A stretch of 11,774 bases of DNA from an uncultured Clostridia bacterium (GTDB lineage: Bacteria; Bacillota; Clostridia; Christensenellales; CALWSW01): NCBI GenBank assembly GCA_937874755.1, contig CALNBC010000117.1:1-11774 (forward strand). Reading direction: 5' to 3'. A model generated the notes under the pieces. It ran no database searches, was not told where the DNA came from, and was given only the letters and a program-made list of their open reading frames with translations. Within the stretch, counting starts at the first letter, position 1; each line of letters opens with the position of its first letter. Positions 1 through 6,328 of this stretch are shown piece by piece. The position numbers were made by a program, and so were the translations under genes.

Positions 1-917
1 AAGTAAAAGTCCTTCGCCCCGCTACTTTCGATTAGTTTGACAAACGCATTTCTTCTATCGCCGTCATCTGCGGCGAAAAGCACCGTCTTTCCGGAGTAAA
101 GCGCGTTCACAGCCGCGTTTGCGGATGTTGTGGTCTTGCCGCTTCCCTTTTGACCGGATAAAAGCAGGCTGTTCTCCTGCGCGACCGCTCGAACCGCGCT
201 CCTTTGGGCTGAGTCCGCGCAAAGCGGCAGCGCAAGGGGTTCCTCCTCGTTTTCTTCGGGCAGGGGAGACGGCGCGAAGGTCAGCCTACCCCGGGCTATC
301 GAACCTGCCAGAGGGTGCAAGGCTATTTCATCTGACCTTTTTGAGTAATGCGAATATACATGCCAACCAGAAAGGTCAAACAAAGATAGCACCGCCTCGT
401 CGTACACCCCCCAACCGGGGCGGGCTGCTTTCTGAAGTGCGGTTAAAGCTGCTTTTATGCCCTCATAACCTTCGCGAAGGTTGTGAGGCCAATCTATCGT
501 GAAGCTGAACCGGTGTTCAAGCAGGTCAAAAAGAGGACCGTTCAGCTGCGCGTCGTCAAACCTGGCAAATACCTGGGCCGGCTCATCTCCGCTGCCGCGC
601 AGTACCCGAGCGGGTATCAGAAGCGCAGGTGCATTTATCCTAATCTCGCCTTCTGAAAAACGCAGCGGAATCGCTCCGACATAGAGCAGCGGAACGCCCC
701 TTTGTTTTTTTGATTTTTCGTCGTGTTGGGAGAGTATAGATGCAAGATACTCTTGGGACGCCGAAAGCTCCGCGCTGCCCTTTGCGTTTATTTCTAGCTT
801 AGCAGCGTCCCTGCCTGTCATATCGTAAAGCGGATTGTTGGGCTCAAGCTCCCCAAAATGAGGAGTGGTTTTTACGTTCATTGCATAAAAAGGCCGTTCC
901 GCATCAAAACGCGCCAT
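1..917 (-). CDS. DUF4011-like superfamily 1 helicase, N-terminal part (runs off left edge)
   Basis: Reading leftwards from 917, an open frame of about 305 codons reaches the window edge with no stop, so only the N-terminus is visible. The first ~240 residues resemble the DUF4011 domain: a PLYDMTGRD stretch near the start (family form roughly LLDLTxRN), then GVPLLYVGAIPL, APALLIPARVLR, a GWGVYDEAVLSLFDLSGW segment and an HPL. Next comes a Q-motif-like DSAQRSAVRAV and a Walker A loop, GQKGSGKTTT, followed by GKTVLFAADD (motif Ia region). The P-loop is intact as GxxxxGKT but differs from the GPPGTGKS usual in these helicases. Full family members exceed 1000 residues and may end in a nuclease domain; none of that is visible. 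An in-frame ATG at 962 is possible, but the ATG at 917 has the better ribosome binding site. Family assignment is by recognition of motifs only. Confidence 0.62.
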   Translation of the reverse strand, partial: MARFDAERPFYAMNVKTTPHFGELEPNNPLYDMTGRDAAKLEINAKGSAELSASQEYLASILSQHDEKSKKQRGVPLLYVGAIPLRFSEGEIRINAPALLIPARVLRGSGDEPAQVFARFDDAQLNGPLFDLLEHRFSFTIDWPHNLREGYEGIKAALTALQKAARPGWGVYDEAVLSLFDLSGWHVYSHYSKRSDEIALHPLAGSIARGRLTFAPSPLPEENEEEPLALPLCADSAQRSAVRAVAQENSLLLSGQKGSGKTTTSANAAVNALYSGKTVLFAADDGDRRNAFVKLIESSGAKDFY

Positions 918-925
918 AATCCTGG

Positions 926-931
926 TCCTTT
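926..931 (-). promoter_or_regulatory. ribosome binding site of the helicase gene
   Basis: AAAGGA on the minus strand lies 8 nt before the ATG at 917. The alternative in-frame ATG at 962 has no comparable purine-rich site, and a TAA stop lies two codons above it. This favours 917 as the start. No convincing promoter was seen between 963 and 1095. Confidence 0.5.
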
Positions 932-1095
932 CGGAATCGTATTTGCCGCTGGGGCTGCCCATCGCTTAACTTTTTGTATCAGTTTAAACCATTCTTTGGG
1001 AGGTGTATACAGCAGACTATTTTAATTTCTTCATCTAAACGGTATTTCCTTCATTGTTTTAATAATTTAGGTATATTTTTGGCAGTAATAACATT

Positions 1096-1122
1096 AAAAA
1101 AAGGTCGGATTCTTCCGGCCTT
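1096..1122 (-). terminator. intrinsic terminator of the first amino-acid importer operon
   Basis: On the minus strand AAGGCCGGA and TCCGACCTT form a nine-position stem with one C-A mismatch and an AGAA loop, followed directly by a run of seven T. It sits 27 nt after the stop of the ATPase gene, so it should end the 3474-1149 transcript and separate it from the helicase gene. Confidence 0.85.
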
Positions 1123-1148
1123 CTTATTGTTGTTTGCCTGATGATAGC

Positions 1149-1913
1149 TTATTCCTTCTCTTCCGCCATGCCTAAAAACGCGCGCAGTTTAGGGTTTCCG
1201 GAGTTGACGAACACATCCTCCGGGGTGCCTTCTTCGACTATCAGCCCGTCGGACATATACACCACGTGGTTGGCGACGTTCCTGGCGAAACCCATCTCGT
1301 GTGTGACCACAAGCATGGTCATACCGTCCGCCGCAAGATTTTGCATAACGCGAAGCACTTCGCCTGTAAGCTGGGGGTCCAGCGCGCTGGTGGGTTCGTC
1401 GAAACAGAGCAATTCGGGGTCCATCGCCAGCGCCCGCGCTATGGCGACGCGCTGTTGCTGCCCTCCCGAAAGCTCATAGGGGTAAGCGTTGCGCTTGTCC
1501 GAAAGCTCGACCCTGGCAAGCAGCTCCTCCGCCTTAGATATCGCTTCGGCTTTGGGCATTTTTTTGACTATGGTGGGCGCTTCGATGAGATTTTCCAGCA
1601 CGTTCTTGTGGGGGAACAGGTTGAAGCTCTGGAACACCATTCCCAGTTTGCTGCGAAGTGTTTTAAGTTCCTTTTCGGGCGCGTACACCGGCTTTTTCCC
1701 CGGCTTTGTAACCACCATAGGCTCGTCGTCTATGAATATATTGCCGCTTTGAATAAGCTCAAGGTAGTTGAGGCAGCGCAGGAAGGTCGATTTCCCCGAG
1801 CCGGACGCCCCAATTATCGCCACGACGTCCCCTTTGTTGACATTAAGGCTGATATCTTTAAGCACCCCCAGCTCTCCGAAGGATTTTACTATGTTTTCCG
1901 CTCTGAGTATCAT
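1149..1913 (-). CDS. polar amino-acid ABC importer, ATP-binding subunit (GlnQ/HisP family)
   Basis: A 254-residue ATPase that drives uptake through the permease encoded just upstream. All nucleotide-binding motifs are present: Walker [10 protein letters not shown] (35-43), Q-loop glutamine 95 in MVFQSFNLF, signature LSGGQQQ (148-154), Walker B LLCFDEP (168-174), D-loop SALDP and the H-loop histidine 205 in VTHEMGFAR. Length and motif spelling are typical of the polar amino-acid uptake (PAAT/HAAT) group. The frame is open to 1976, but the start at 1913 has a near-perfect ribosome binding site and begins where family members begin. The start lies 11 nt after the permease stop, and the binding site overlaps that stop codon, so translation is likely coupled. 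Substrate cannot be told from this subunit. Confidence 0.95.
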   Translation of the reverse strand: MILRAENIVKSFGELGVLKDISLNVNKGDVVAIIGASGSGKSTFLRCLNYLELIQSGNIFIDDEPMVVTKPGKKPVYAPEKELKTLRSKLGMVFQSFNLFPHKNVLENLIEAPTIVKKMPKAEAISKAEELLARVELSDKRNAYPYELSGGQQQRVAIARALAMDPELLCFDEPTSALDPQLTGEVLRVMQNLAADGMTMLVVTHEMGFARNVANHVVYMSDGLIVEEGTPEDVFVNSGNPKLRAFLGMAEEKE

Positions 1914-1918
1914 ATTTG

Positions 1919-1926
1919 CCCTCCTC
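1919..1926 (-). promoter_or_regulatory. ribosome binding site fixing the ATPase start
   Basis: GAGGAGGG on the minus strand lies 5 nt before the ATG at 1913. It overlaps the TGA of the preceding permease gene (1925-1927), which argues against the longer frame starting at 1976 inside the permease gene. Confidence 0.8.
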
Positions 1927-2581
1927 AGCGGTAATATGCGAATTTGTTTTCGACGCGCTTTTGCAGCCTGGTGCACACAAATGTCAGCAACAGGTAAATC
2001 ACGCCGGCGGCGATGAATGCGTCGCTTCTAAAGTCCCTTGTGGCGGCAATCTGTGTGACGCGCAGAAGCTCGTGTATGGCTATCGTGTAAACCAGCGCGG
2101 TGTCCTTTACCAGCGTTATGACCTCGTTCCCAAGGGAAGGGAGTACCCTTTTTATCGCTTGGGGCAGAATTATGCGGCGCATGGTCTGGTAGCGGCTAAG
2201 ACCGAGAACGTCCGCCGCCTCCAGCTGCCCTTGTTCAATGGATTCAATTCCGCCGCGGAAAATCTCTACAAAATAGGCAGTGTAGTTCAGCGAAAAGGCG
2301 ATGATTGCGCAAGTGAAAGCGGGCATGGTAAGGCTTGGGCTTATGGCAGGCAACCCGTAATAAACGAACATCAGCTGCAAGAGCAGCGGCGTGCCGCGCA
2401 TCACCCAGCAGTAAATCTCGACGGCCTTCGCCACCACCCTGTTTTTTGAAACCCGCAGCAGGCTGACCAAAAGCCCCAGCGGAAGCGAAATCACCAGCGT
2501 AATGGAGAATATAGCCAGAGTCATTCCAGTGCCTTCTAAAAGTGCGGGCATGAGCTTGATGATGTACTCGATCATGTTCAT
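1925..2581 (-). CDS. polar amino-acid ABC importer, permease subunit (HisM/GlnP family)
   Basis: A 218-residue inner-membrane protein, normal length for the family, with about five hydrophobic helices (roughly 18-42, 56-80, 85-107, 150-172 and 186-206). The N-terminus carries EGTGMTLAIF and the middle MRGTPLLLQ, both typical of His/Glu/Gln/Arg-type permeases. The cytoplasmic ATPase-coupling loop is canonical: EAADVLGLSRYQTMRRIILP (121-140), with EAA, the glycine and the closing LP all present. It probably works as a homodimer, since the operon has a single permease gene. An AAGG motif about 9 nt before the ATG at 2581 supports the start. The gene follows the binding-protein gene after an 80-nt spacer containing a strong hairpin and is followed 11 nt later by the ATPase gene. 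Confidence 0.94.
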   Translation of the reverse strand: MNMIEYIIKLMPALLEGTGMTLAIFSITLVISLPLGLLVSLLRVSKNRVVAKAVEIYCWVMRGTPLLLQLMFVYYGLPAISPSLTMPAFTCAIIAFSLNYTAYFVEIFRGGIESIEQGQLEAADVLGLSRYQTMRRIILPQAIKRVLPSLGNEVITLVKDTALVYTIAIHELLRVTQIAATRDFRSDAFIAAGVIYLLLTFVCTRLQKRVENKFAYYR

Positions 2582-2606
2582 TTATATTTACCTTATGACA
2601 GCGTTT

Positions 2607-2635
2607 GCAGGGAACGCGGTTACCGCGCCCCCTGC
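2607..2635 (-). promoter_or_regulatory. intercistronic stem-loop between binding-protein and permease genes
   Basis: GCAGGGGGCGCGG and CCGCGTTCCCTGC on the minus strand pair over 13 positions (two G-U pairs) around a three-base TAA loop. No T-run follows, so it is not a standard terminator. Such hairpins after binding-protein genes are known to protect the upstream mRNA from 3' exonucleases and raise binding-protein output over the membrane subunits; that role is inferred here. Confidence 0.75.
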
Positions 2636-2661
2636 TGTTCTTCAATCATCTATTGCGATTT

Positions 2662-3474
2662 TTAGTTTGCAGTAACGTCGTACCCGAACCAGGATTCGGA
2701 AATCTGAGCCGCAGTACCGTTGGCGATAACTTCGTCCAAAGCTTCCTGCAGAGCGGCGCGGAAAGCATCAGCATCCTTGGCAAAGGCGATGCCGAATTCC
2801 TCTGCGCCAAGCTCTTCGTCTAGCTTGCGGTAGGTGGTGGGGTCTATGCCGTAATAATAGCCGAAAACGGTAGCGTCTGCCACGACCGCGTCCACTCGCC
2901 CTGCTACGAGGTCGAGCAGAGCCTTGTCATAGGTGGGGTAGCCGGTTATGCCCGCTATCGAAGATGAGAATTCCGCGTTGTTCTCTATGGCAATCTGGGA
3001 AGAGGAACCATCCTGCGTTCCGACCTGCTTCCCGACGAGGTCGGCGAGCGTCTGATAAGGAGCATCTGTGAGCACTATGACGACTTGGGCATTTTCCATA
3101 TATGGGTCGGAGAAATCGAAGGTTTCCTTCCTGGCGTCGGTAATGGTGCAGCCGTTCCAGATGACGTCCACATTGCCGTTCGCAATTTCGAGGGCGATAT
3201 TCTCCCAAACGACGGGCTGGAACTTAACTTCGATGCCCATCTGCGCGGCGACGGCCTTTGCAAGGTCGATGTCAAATCCGACTATGTTGCCGTTTTCATC
3301 CCTGTAGCCCATGGGGGGGAAGGAATCGTCCAGCCCGACGATGAAATGGCCTTTTGCCATTATGTCGTCGAGGGAAGTATCCTCGGCAGAACTTTGTGAG
3401 GCAGGGCTGGAGCAGCCGGCGAACAGGGCAAGTGCCATAACAGCCGTCAACAAAAGTGCAAGAAAGCGTTTCAT
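2662..3474 (-). CDS. amino-acid ABC importer, substrate-binding lipoprotein (SBP family 3)
   Basis: A 270-residue extracellular binding protein anchored by lipid. A signal peptide runs through residues 1-20 with a lipobox LFAGC (cysteine 21), followed by a Ser/Ala-rich linker. The mature domain is a family 3 solute-binding protein: FIVGLDDSFPPMGY, GFDIDLAKAVA, WNGCTITDARKETFDFSDPY and LLDLVAGRVDAVVAD are characteristic. Arg115 in TDARKE corresponds to the arginine that grips the substrate alpha-carboxylate, and Asp200 in VVAD to the acidic residue that holds the amino group, so a standard amino acid is expected. First gene of the minus-strand importer operon. The ATG at 3474 has GGAGG 8 nt upstream; a TTG directly before it is less likely. 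Exact substrate unknown. Confidence 0.94.
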   Translation of the reverse strand: MKRFLALLLTAVMALALFAGCSSPASQSSAEDTSLDDIMAKGHFIVGLDDSFPPMGYRDENGNIVGFDIDLAKAVAAQMGIEVKFQPVVWENIALEIANGNVDVIWNGCTITDARKETFDFSDPYMENAQVVIVLTDAPYQTLADLVGKQVGTQDGSSSQIAIENNAEFSSSIAGITGYPTYDKALLDLVAGRVDAVVADATVFGYYYGIDPTTYRKLDEELGAEEFGIAFAKDADAFRAALQEALDEVIANGTAAQISESWFGYDVTAN

Positions 3475-3482
3475 CAAAACAT

Positions 3483-3487
3483 CCTCC
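3483..3487 (-). promoter_or_regulatory. ribosome binding site of the first binding-protein gene
   Basis: GGAGG on the minus strand, 8 nt before the ATG at 3474. The preceding TTG codon at 3477 is closer (5 nt), but ATG is the preferred initiator and gives the normal MKR-type lipoprotein signal start. Confidence 0.75.
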
Positions 3488-3525
3488 GTTATGATAATTG
3501 TTAAAATCTAAAATAGGTGACATGT

Positions 3526-3540
3526 ACTATAAAATATAGT
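3526..3540. repeat. perfect inverted repeat over the leftward start site
   Basis: ACTATA-AAA-TATAGT, two six-base arms around three bases. It overlaps the -10 element of the leftward promoter and the expected transcription start, where a repressor site would act. The stretch is AT-rich, so chance symmetry is possible. Confidence 0.4.
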
Positions 3541-3566
3541 ATAGTTCATTTATCTAATTCAGTAAA
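3538..3566 (-). promoter_or_regulatory. leftward sigma-A-type promoter of the first importer operon
   Basis: TTTACT (3561-3566), a 17-nt spacer and TATACT (3538-3543) on the minus strand, matching TTGACA/TATAAT at 4/6 and 5/6. The start site would be near 3531, giving a 5' leader of about 57 nt, too short for a typical riboswitch. Confidence 0.6.
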
Positions 3567-3579
3567 GCGTTAATTTACT
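3561..3579. repeat. inverted repeat over the leftward -35 element
   Basis: AGTAAA and TTTACT separated by seven bases (3561-3566 and 3574-3579). The left arm is the -35 element of the leftward promoter, so a protein bound here would interfere with or assist polymerase. Seen directly; function inferred and weak because the region is AT-rich. Confidence 0.3.
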
Positions 3580-3653
3580 AAACATAAAATCCATTTAACG
3601 GCAAATCAAGAGCATCCGCCACTTTCATTACTGCACTGCCAGCGCTTTTAATA

Positions 3654-3682
3654 TTGACGAATAGTCCCTCGGGTGAGAAAAT
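3654..3682 (+). promoter_or_regulatory. rightward sigma-A-type promoter of the second importer operon
   Basis: TTGACG (3654-3659), a 17-nt spacer and GAAAAT (3677-3682) on the plus strand, matching the consensus at 5/6 and 4/6. The start site would fall near 3689, about 44 nt before the ATG at 3733. The rest of the 3475-3732 spacer holds no gene. Confidence 0.5.
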
Positions 3683-3688
3683 ACCGAA

Positions 3689-3706
3689 CATACAGTATGC
3701 CCATAC
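3689..3706. repeat. triple CATAC/GTATG repeat at the rightward start site
   Basis: CATAC-A-GTATG-CC-CATAC: three copies of one pentamer in alternating orientation within 18 nt, beginning at the predicted start of the rightward transcript. This is the form of an operator or a small leader hairpin; which one cannot be told from sequence. Confidence 0.4.
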
Positions 3707-3720
3707 ATTCTCTAATCAAT

Positions 3721-3726
3721 AGGAGG
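3721..3726 (+). promoter_or_regulatory. ribosome binding site fixing the second binding-protein start
   Basis: AGGAGG lies 6 nt before the ATG at 3733. An in-frame start at 3673 would put 20 extra, non-signal residues before the lipoprotein signal peptide and is rejected. Confidence 0.85.
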
Positions 3727-3732
3727 CAGACC

Positions 3733-4557
3733 ATGAAGAAGACACTGGCAATCGCACTCGCGCTCGCTCTAATGCTGTCCTTTGTTTCCTGCAGCACCGC
3801 TGGGACAAGCGAAAAGCAGCAGCTCAAGGTGGGCATGGAGTGCAACTACACTCCCTTTAACTGGACCCAGATGGACGATTCCAACAACGCTGTGTCCATC
3901 AGCACCGGAGGCTACGCTGGCGGATATGACGTTGAGATTGCCAAGTTGCTCGCAGAAGCTCTCGACCGCGAACTAGTCATAGTCAAGACCGAATGGGATG
4001 GACTTATCCCCGCGCTGAACAGCGGCAAGATTGACGTTGTCATCGCCGGAATGTCGCCTACTGCAAAGCGCGCGGAAAGCGTGGACTTCTCAGACCCTTA
4101 CTACGAATCCGAGCTCGTGCTCGTCGTCAACAAGGACGGAGCTTACGCTTCCGCCACAAGCCTTGCTGATTTCTCAGGCGCGAAGATAACCGCCCAGCTC
4201 AACACATTCCACTACACCGTAATCGACCAGATTCCCGGCGTTGCGAAGCAGACCGCTATGGAAACCTTCCCTGCGATGATAGTCGCCCTCAACAGCGGCA
4301 AGATAGACGGCTATGTCTCCGAACGCCCCGGCGCGGTTTCTGCCATGGCAGCGAACTCGGGGATATCCTACGTCGAATTCGAAGAAGGCAAAGGCTTCGA
4401 AGCTTCCAAGGAAGACGTTGCGATTTCAGTCGCCGTCAAAAAGGGCAGCGAAGAGTTCGTCCAGAGCATAAACGACGCATTGGCGGCCATCAGCCAGGAA
4501 ACCAGAGAAGAAATGATGAACGCGGCGGTGGAAAACCAGCCAATCAACGAAGAATAA
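3733..4557 (+). CDS. amino-acid ABC importer, substrate-binding lipoprotein (second system)
   Basis: A 274-residue family 3 solute-binding protein. The signal peptide covers residues 1-19 and the lipid-anchored residue is probably Cys20 in SFVSC, a lipobox with Phe at -3. The mature part shows VGMECNYTPFNWTQ, GYDVEIAKLLAEAL, WDGLIPALNSGKID, AGMSPTAKRAESVDFSDPYY and GYVSERPGA. Arg113 should bind the substrate carboxylate. The position usually filled by aspartate in a VDAVVxD motif appears here as Glu197 in GYVSERP, so the amino-group pocket differs from the neighbouring importer. I recall this sequence type (FNWTQ, LNTFHYTVIDQIPG, YVSERP) as common in Firmicutes, without an assured substrate. 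First gene of the plus-strand operon; permease follows after 16 nt. The octapeptide ALNSGKID occurs in both lobes. Confidence 0.94.
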   Translation: MKKTLAIALALALMLSFVSCSTAGTSEKQQLKVGMECNYTPFNWTQMDDSNNAVSISTGGYAGGYDVEIAKLLAEALDRELVIVKTEWDGLIPALNSGKIDVVIAGMSPTAKRAESVDFSDPYYESELVLVVNKDGAYASATSLADFSGAKITAQLNTFHYTVIDQIPGVAKQTAMETFPAMIVALNSGKIDGYVSERPGAVSAMAANSGISYVEFEEGKGFEASKEDVAISVAVKKGSEEFVQSINDALAAISQETREEMMNAAVENQPINEE

Positions 4558-4573
4558 TTCTTAGAGGTAAGCA

Positions 4574-5350
4574 ATGCCACAATCCTTCTGGGGCGGAGTC
4601 GTCTACATCGCCGAAAAGTACAGCGGACTGTTCCTGAGCGGTGCTGTCAACACCCTTTTGCTGGCGTTAGTCGGCACAATAGCGGGTTTTTTGATAGGGC
4701 TTGTTATCGCCATAGTGCGCACTATTCCCGTTCGCCCCACCGACTCCATATTCAAGCGTGTCGGGCTTAAGCTGCTTAGGGGTTTGTTCATCACCTACAT
4801 CGAGCTTTTCCGCAGCACACCGATGATGGTGCAAGCGATGGTCATTTACTACGGCGTGTTCCCCTCGGTTTCCGCCGATTACGCACTTTATGTCGGTATG
4901 TTCATAATCTCCATCAACACGGGCGCGTATATGGCAGAAATCGTGCGGGGCGGCGTCATCTCGGTAGACAATGGGCAGAACGAAGGCGCTCTCTCCATAG
5001 GCATGACCCACTGGCAGAGCATGACGAGCGTCGTACTCCCCCAGGCGATAAGGAACATAATGCCTAGTATAGGCAACGAGTTCGTGGTAAACATCAAGGA
5101 CAGCTCGGTGCTGTCGGTAATATCCGTAGCGGAGGTATTCTTTACCGCAAAGAGCGCGGCGGGAACTTACATGCGCATTTTTGAATCCTTCGTCATCGCC
5201 TGCGCAGTCTATTTTGTGATGACATTCACTATCACCCGCCTGCTTCTCTACCTCGAAAAGCGCATGGACGGTCCCAAGAACTACACCATCCACGGTTCCC
5301 AAACCGTATTGCAGGCGCAGATTAAGGTAACCGAGGAGGCGGAGAAATGA
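4574..5350 (+). CDS. amino-acid ABC importer, permease subunit (second system)
   Basis: A 258-residue HisM/GlnP-family membrane protein, longer than the first permease because of a basic insert after helix 1 (around 49-72) and a hydrophilic C-terminal tail (231-258) with [13 protein letters not shown]. About five hydrophobic helices are visible (roughly 22-48, 75-97, 103-123, 160-190 and 205-227). The coupling loop reads [20 protein letters not shown] (137-156): Gly replaces the middle Ala of the EAA motif, while the conserved glycine and the final LP are kept; this spelling is, as far as I recall, usual in this subfamily. An AGAGGT site 5 nt before the ATG supports the start. The last codons overlap the ATPase start as ATGA. 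Single permease gene, so a homodimer is likely. Confidence 0.94.
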   Translation: MPQSFWGGVVYIAEKYSGLFLSGAVNTLLLALVGTIAGFLIGLVIAIVRTIPVRPTDSIFKRVGLKLLRGLFITYIELFRSTPMMVQAMVIYYGVFPSVSADYALYVGMFIISINTGAYMAEIVRGGVISVDNGQNEGALSIGMTHWQSMTSVVLPQAIRNIMPSIGNEFVVNIKDSSVLSVISVAEVFFTAKSAAGTYMRIFESFVIACAVYFVMTFTITRLLLYLEKRMDGPKNYTIHGSQTVLQAQIKVTEEAEK

Positions 5351-6084
5351 TCAATGTAATCGAAGTCCGCCACCTTGAAAAATCCTTCGGCGACCATCAA
5401 GTGCTCAAGGATATAGACTTATCCGCCGGTCAGGGCGAGGTTATCTGCATTATTGGCGCGTCCGGCTCGGGTAAGTCCACACTGCTTCGCTGCATCAACC
5501 TGTTGGAAACGCCGTCGGGGGGCGAGGTGCTCTTCCACGGCAAAAACATTCAATCCCCTGGGTTTTCCCTTTCGAAGTACAGGGCAAAAGTCGGCATGGT
5601 GTTCCAGCAGTTCAACCTCTTCAACAATATGACCGCACTTGCAAACTGCGTTGCAGGTCAGGTCAAGGTGCTTGGCAAAAACAGGTCGGACGCCGAAAAA
5701 ACTGCCCGCTCGTACCTCGACAAGGTAGGCATGTCCCAATTTACAGACGCCCGCCCCCACCAGCTTTCGGGTGGTCAGAAGCAGCGCGTCGCCATCGCCC
5801 GGGCGCTTTCCATGGATCCAGAGGTGTTGCTGTTCGACGAACCCACCAGCGCGCTGGACCCGGAGATGGTTGGCGAAGTGCTCAAAGTCATGCGCGGTTT
5901 GGCGACCACGGGGCTGACCATGCTCGTCGTCACCCACGAGATGGCTTTTGCGCGGGAGGTAGCGCAGCGCGTCTGCTTTATGGACGGCGGCGTAATACTC
6001 GAGCAGGACAGCCCCGAAGTGATCTTTGGTTCGCCCAAGCATTCGCGCACCAGGGAGTTCCTTGCAAGGATACTTGAAAAATAG
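5347..6084 (+). CDS. amino-acid ABC importer, ATP-binding subunit (second system)
   Basis: A 245-residue GlnQ/HisP-family ATPase with all motifs: Walker [10 protein letters not shown] (37-45), Q-loop Gln87 in MVFQQFNLF, signature LSGGQKQ (140-146), Walker B LLFDEP (161-166), SALDP D-loop and H-loop His197 in VTHEMAFAR. The ATG overlaps the permease TGA (ATGA), with a GAGGAGG site just upstream, so translation is coupled. It is a clear paralogue of the ATPase at 1149-1913 but lacks that protein's insert between residues 66 and 85. Last gene of the operon; a terminator follows within 50 nt. Confidence 0.95.
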   Translation: MINVIEVRHLEKSFGDHQVLKDIDLSAGQGEVICIIGASGSGKSTLLRCINLLETPSGGEVLFHGKNIQSPGFSLSKYRAKVGMVFQQFNLFNNMTALANCVAGQVKVLGKNRSDAEKTARSYLDKVGMSQFTDARPHQLSGGQKQRVAIARALSMDPEVLLFDEPTSALDPEMVGEVLKVMRGLATTGLTMLVVTHEMAFAREVAQRVCFMDGGVILEQDSPEVIFGSPKHSRTREFLARILEK

Positions 6085-6099
6085 CTAATACGGCTATTT

Positions 6100-6129
6100 G
6101 GGCTGCTTTCAAATGCAGCCCGCTTTTTT
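6100..6129 (+). terminator. intrinsic terminator of the second importer operon
   Basis: GGGCTGC (6100-6106), an 8-nt loop and GCAGCCC (6115-6121), a perfect 7-bp stem, then GC and six T. It lies 16 nt after the ATPase stop. Confidence 0.9.
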
Positions 6130-6183
6130 ATTTGTTCCCGACCCTGTACTCCGCTCTCTTGCTTGTTGCTTTGAGATGTGTGT

Positions 6184-6212
6184 TTGCAATTTGACCTCAC
6201 AGCCATTATACT
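6184..6212 (+). promoter_or_regulatory. candidate promoter for the TauE/SafE - HAD gene pair
   Basis: TTGCAA (6184-6189), 17-nt spacer, TATACT (6207-6212); matches of 4/6 and 5/6 to the sigma-A consensus. The start would be near 6219, leaving a leader of about 110 nt before the ATG at 6329. Confidence 0.45.
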
Positions 6213-6225
6213 TATTTACACGGTG

Positions 6226-6284
6226 CTTGGGACCAACCGCGGTTTACGGCTCAAGACTGCGGCGCGCGAAGCATTAAACCCAAG
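6226..6284 (+). other. possible folded leader upstream of the TauE/SafE gene
   Basis: CTTGGG (6226-6231) and CCCAAG (6279-6284) can close a stem over a GC-rich interior that contains the palindrome AACCGCGGTT (6235-6244). The arrangement resembles a multi-arm RNA leader, but I do not recognise a known riboswitch class and there is no clear terminator hairpin in it. Low confidence. Confidence 0.2.
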
Positions 6285-6328
6285 TGAACCTATACTCCCG
6301 CCGACCAAACAAATAGGACTACGCATGT

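Noticed and set aside
119..684. Plus-strand open frames of 127 and 61 codons at 119-502 and 499-684
   Set aside because: They lie opposite the helicase gene, have arginine/proline/serine-rich shadow composition and no ribosome binding site.
1914..1976. Longer N-terminus for the first ATPase (start at 1976)
   Set aside because: The extra 21 residues overlap the permease gene and are not part of the family; GAGGAGGG directly precedes the ATG at 1913.
3673..3732. Longer N-terminus for the second binding protein (start at 3673)
   Set aside because: It would place 20 residues before the lipoprotein signal peptide; the AGGAGG at 3721-3726 fixes the start at 3733, and the predicted promoter -10 lies inside the extension.
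3733..4557. Octapeptide ALNSGKID present twice in the second binding protein, also similar at DNA level
   Set aside because: Each copy sits at the equivalent 'xLxxGKID' position of one lobe and is common in the family; no sign of a recent DNA repeat.
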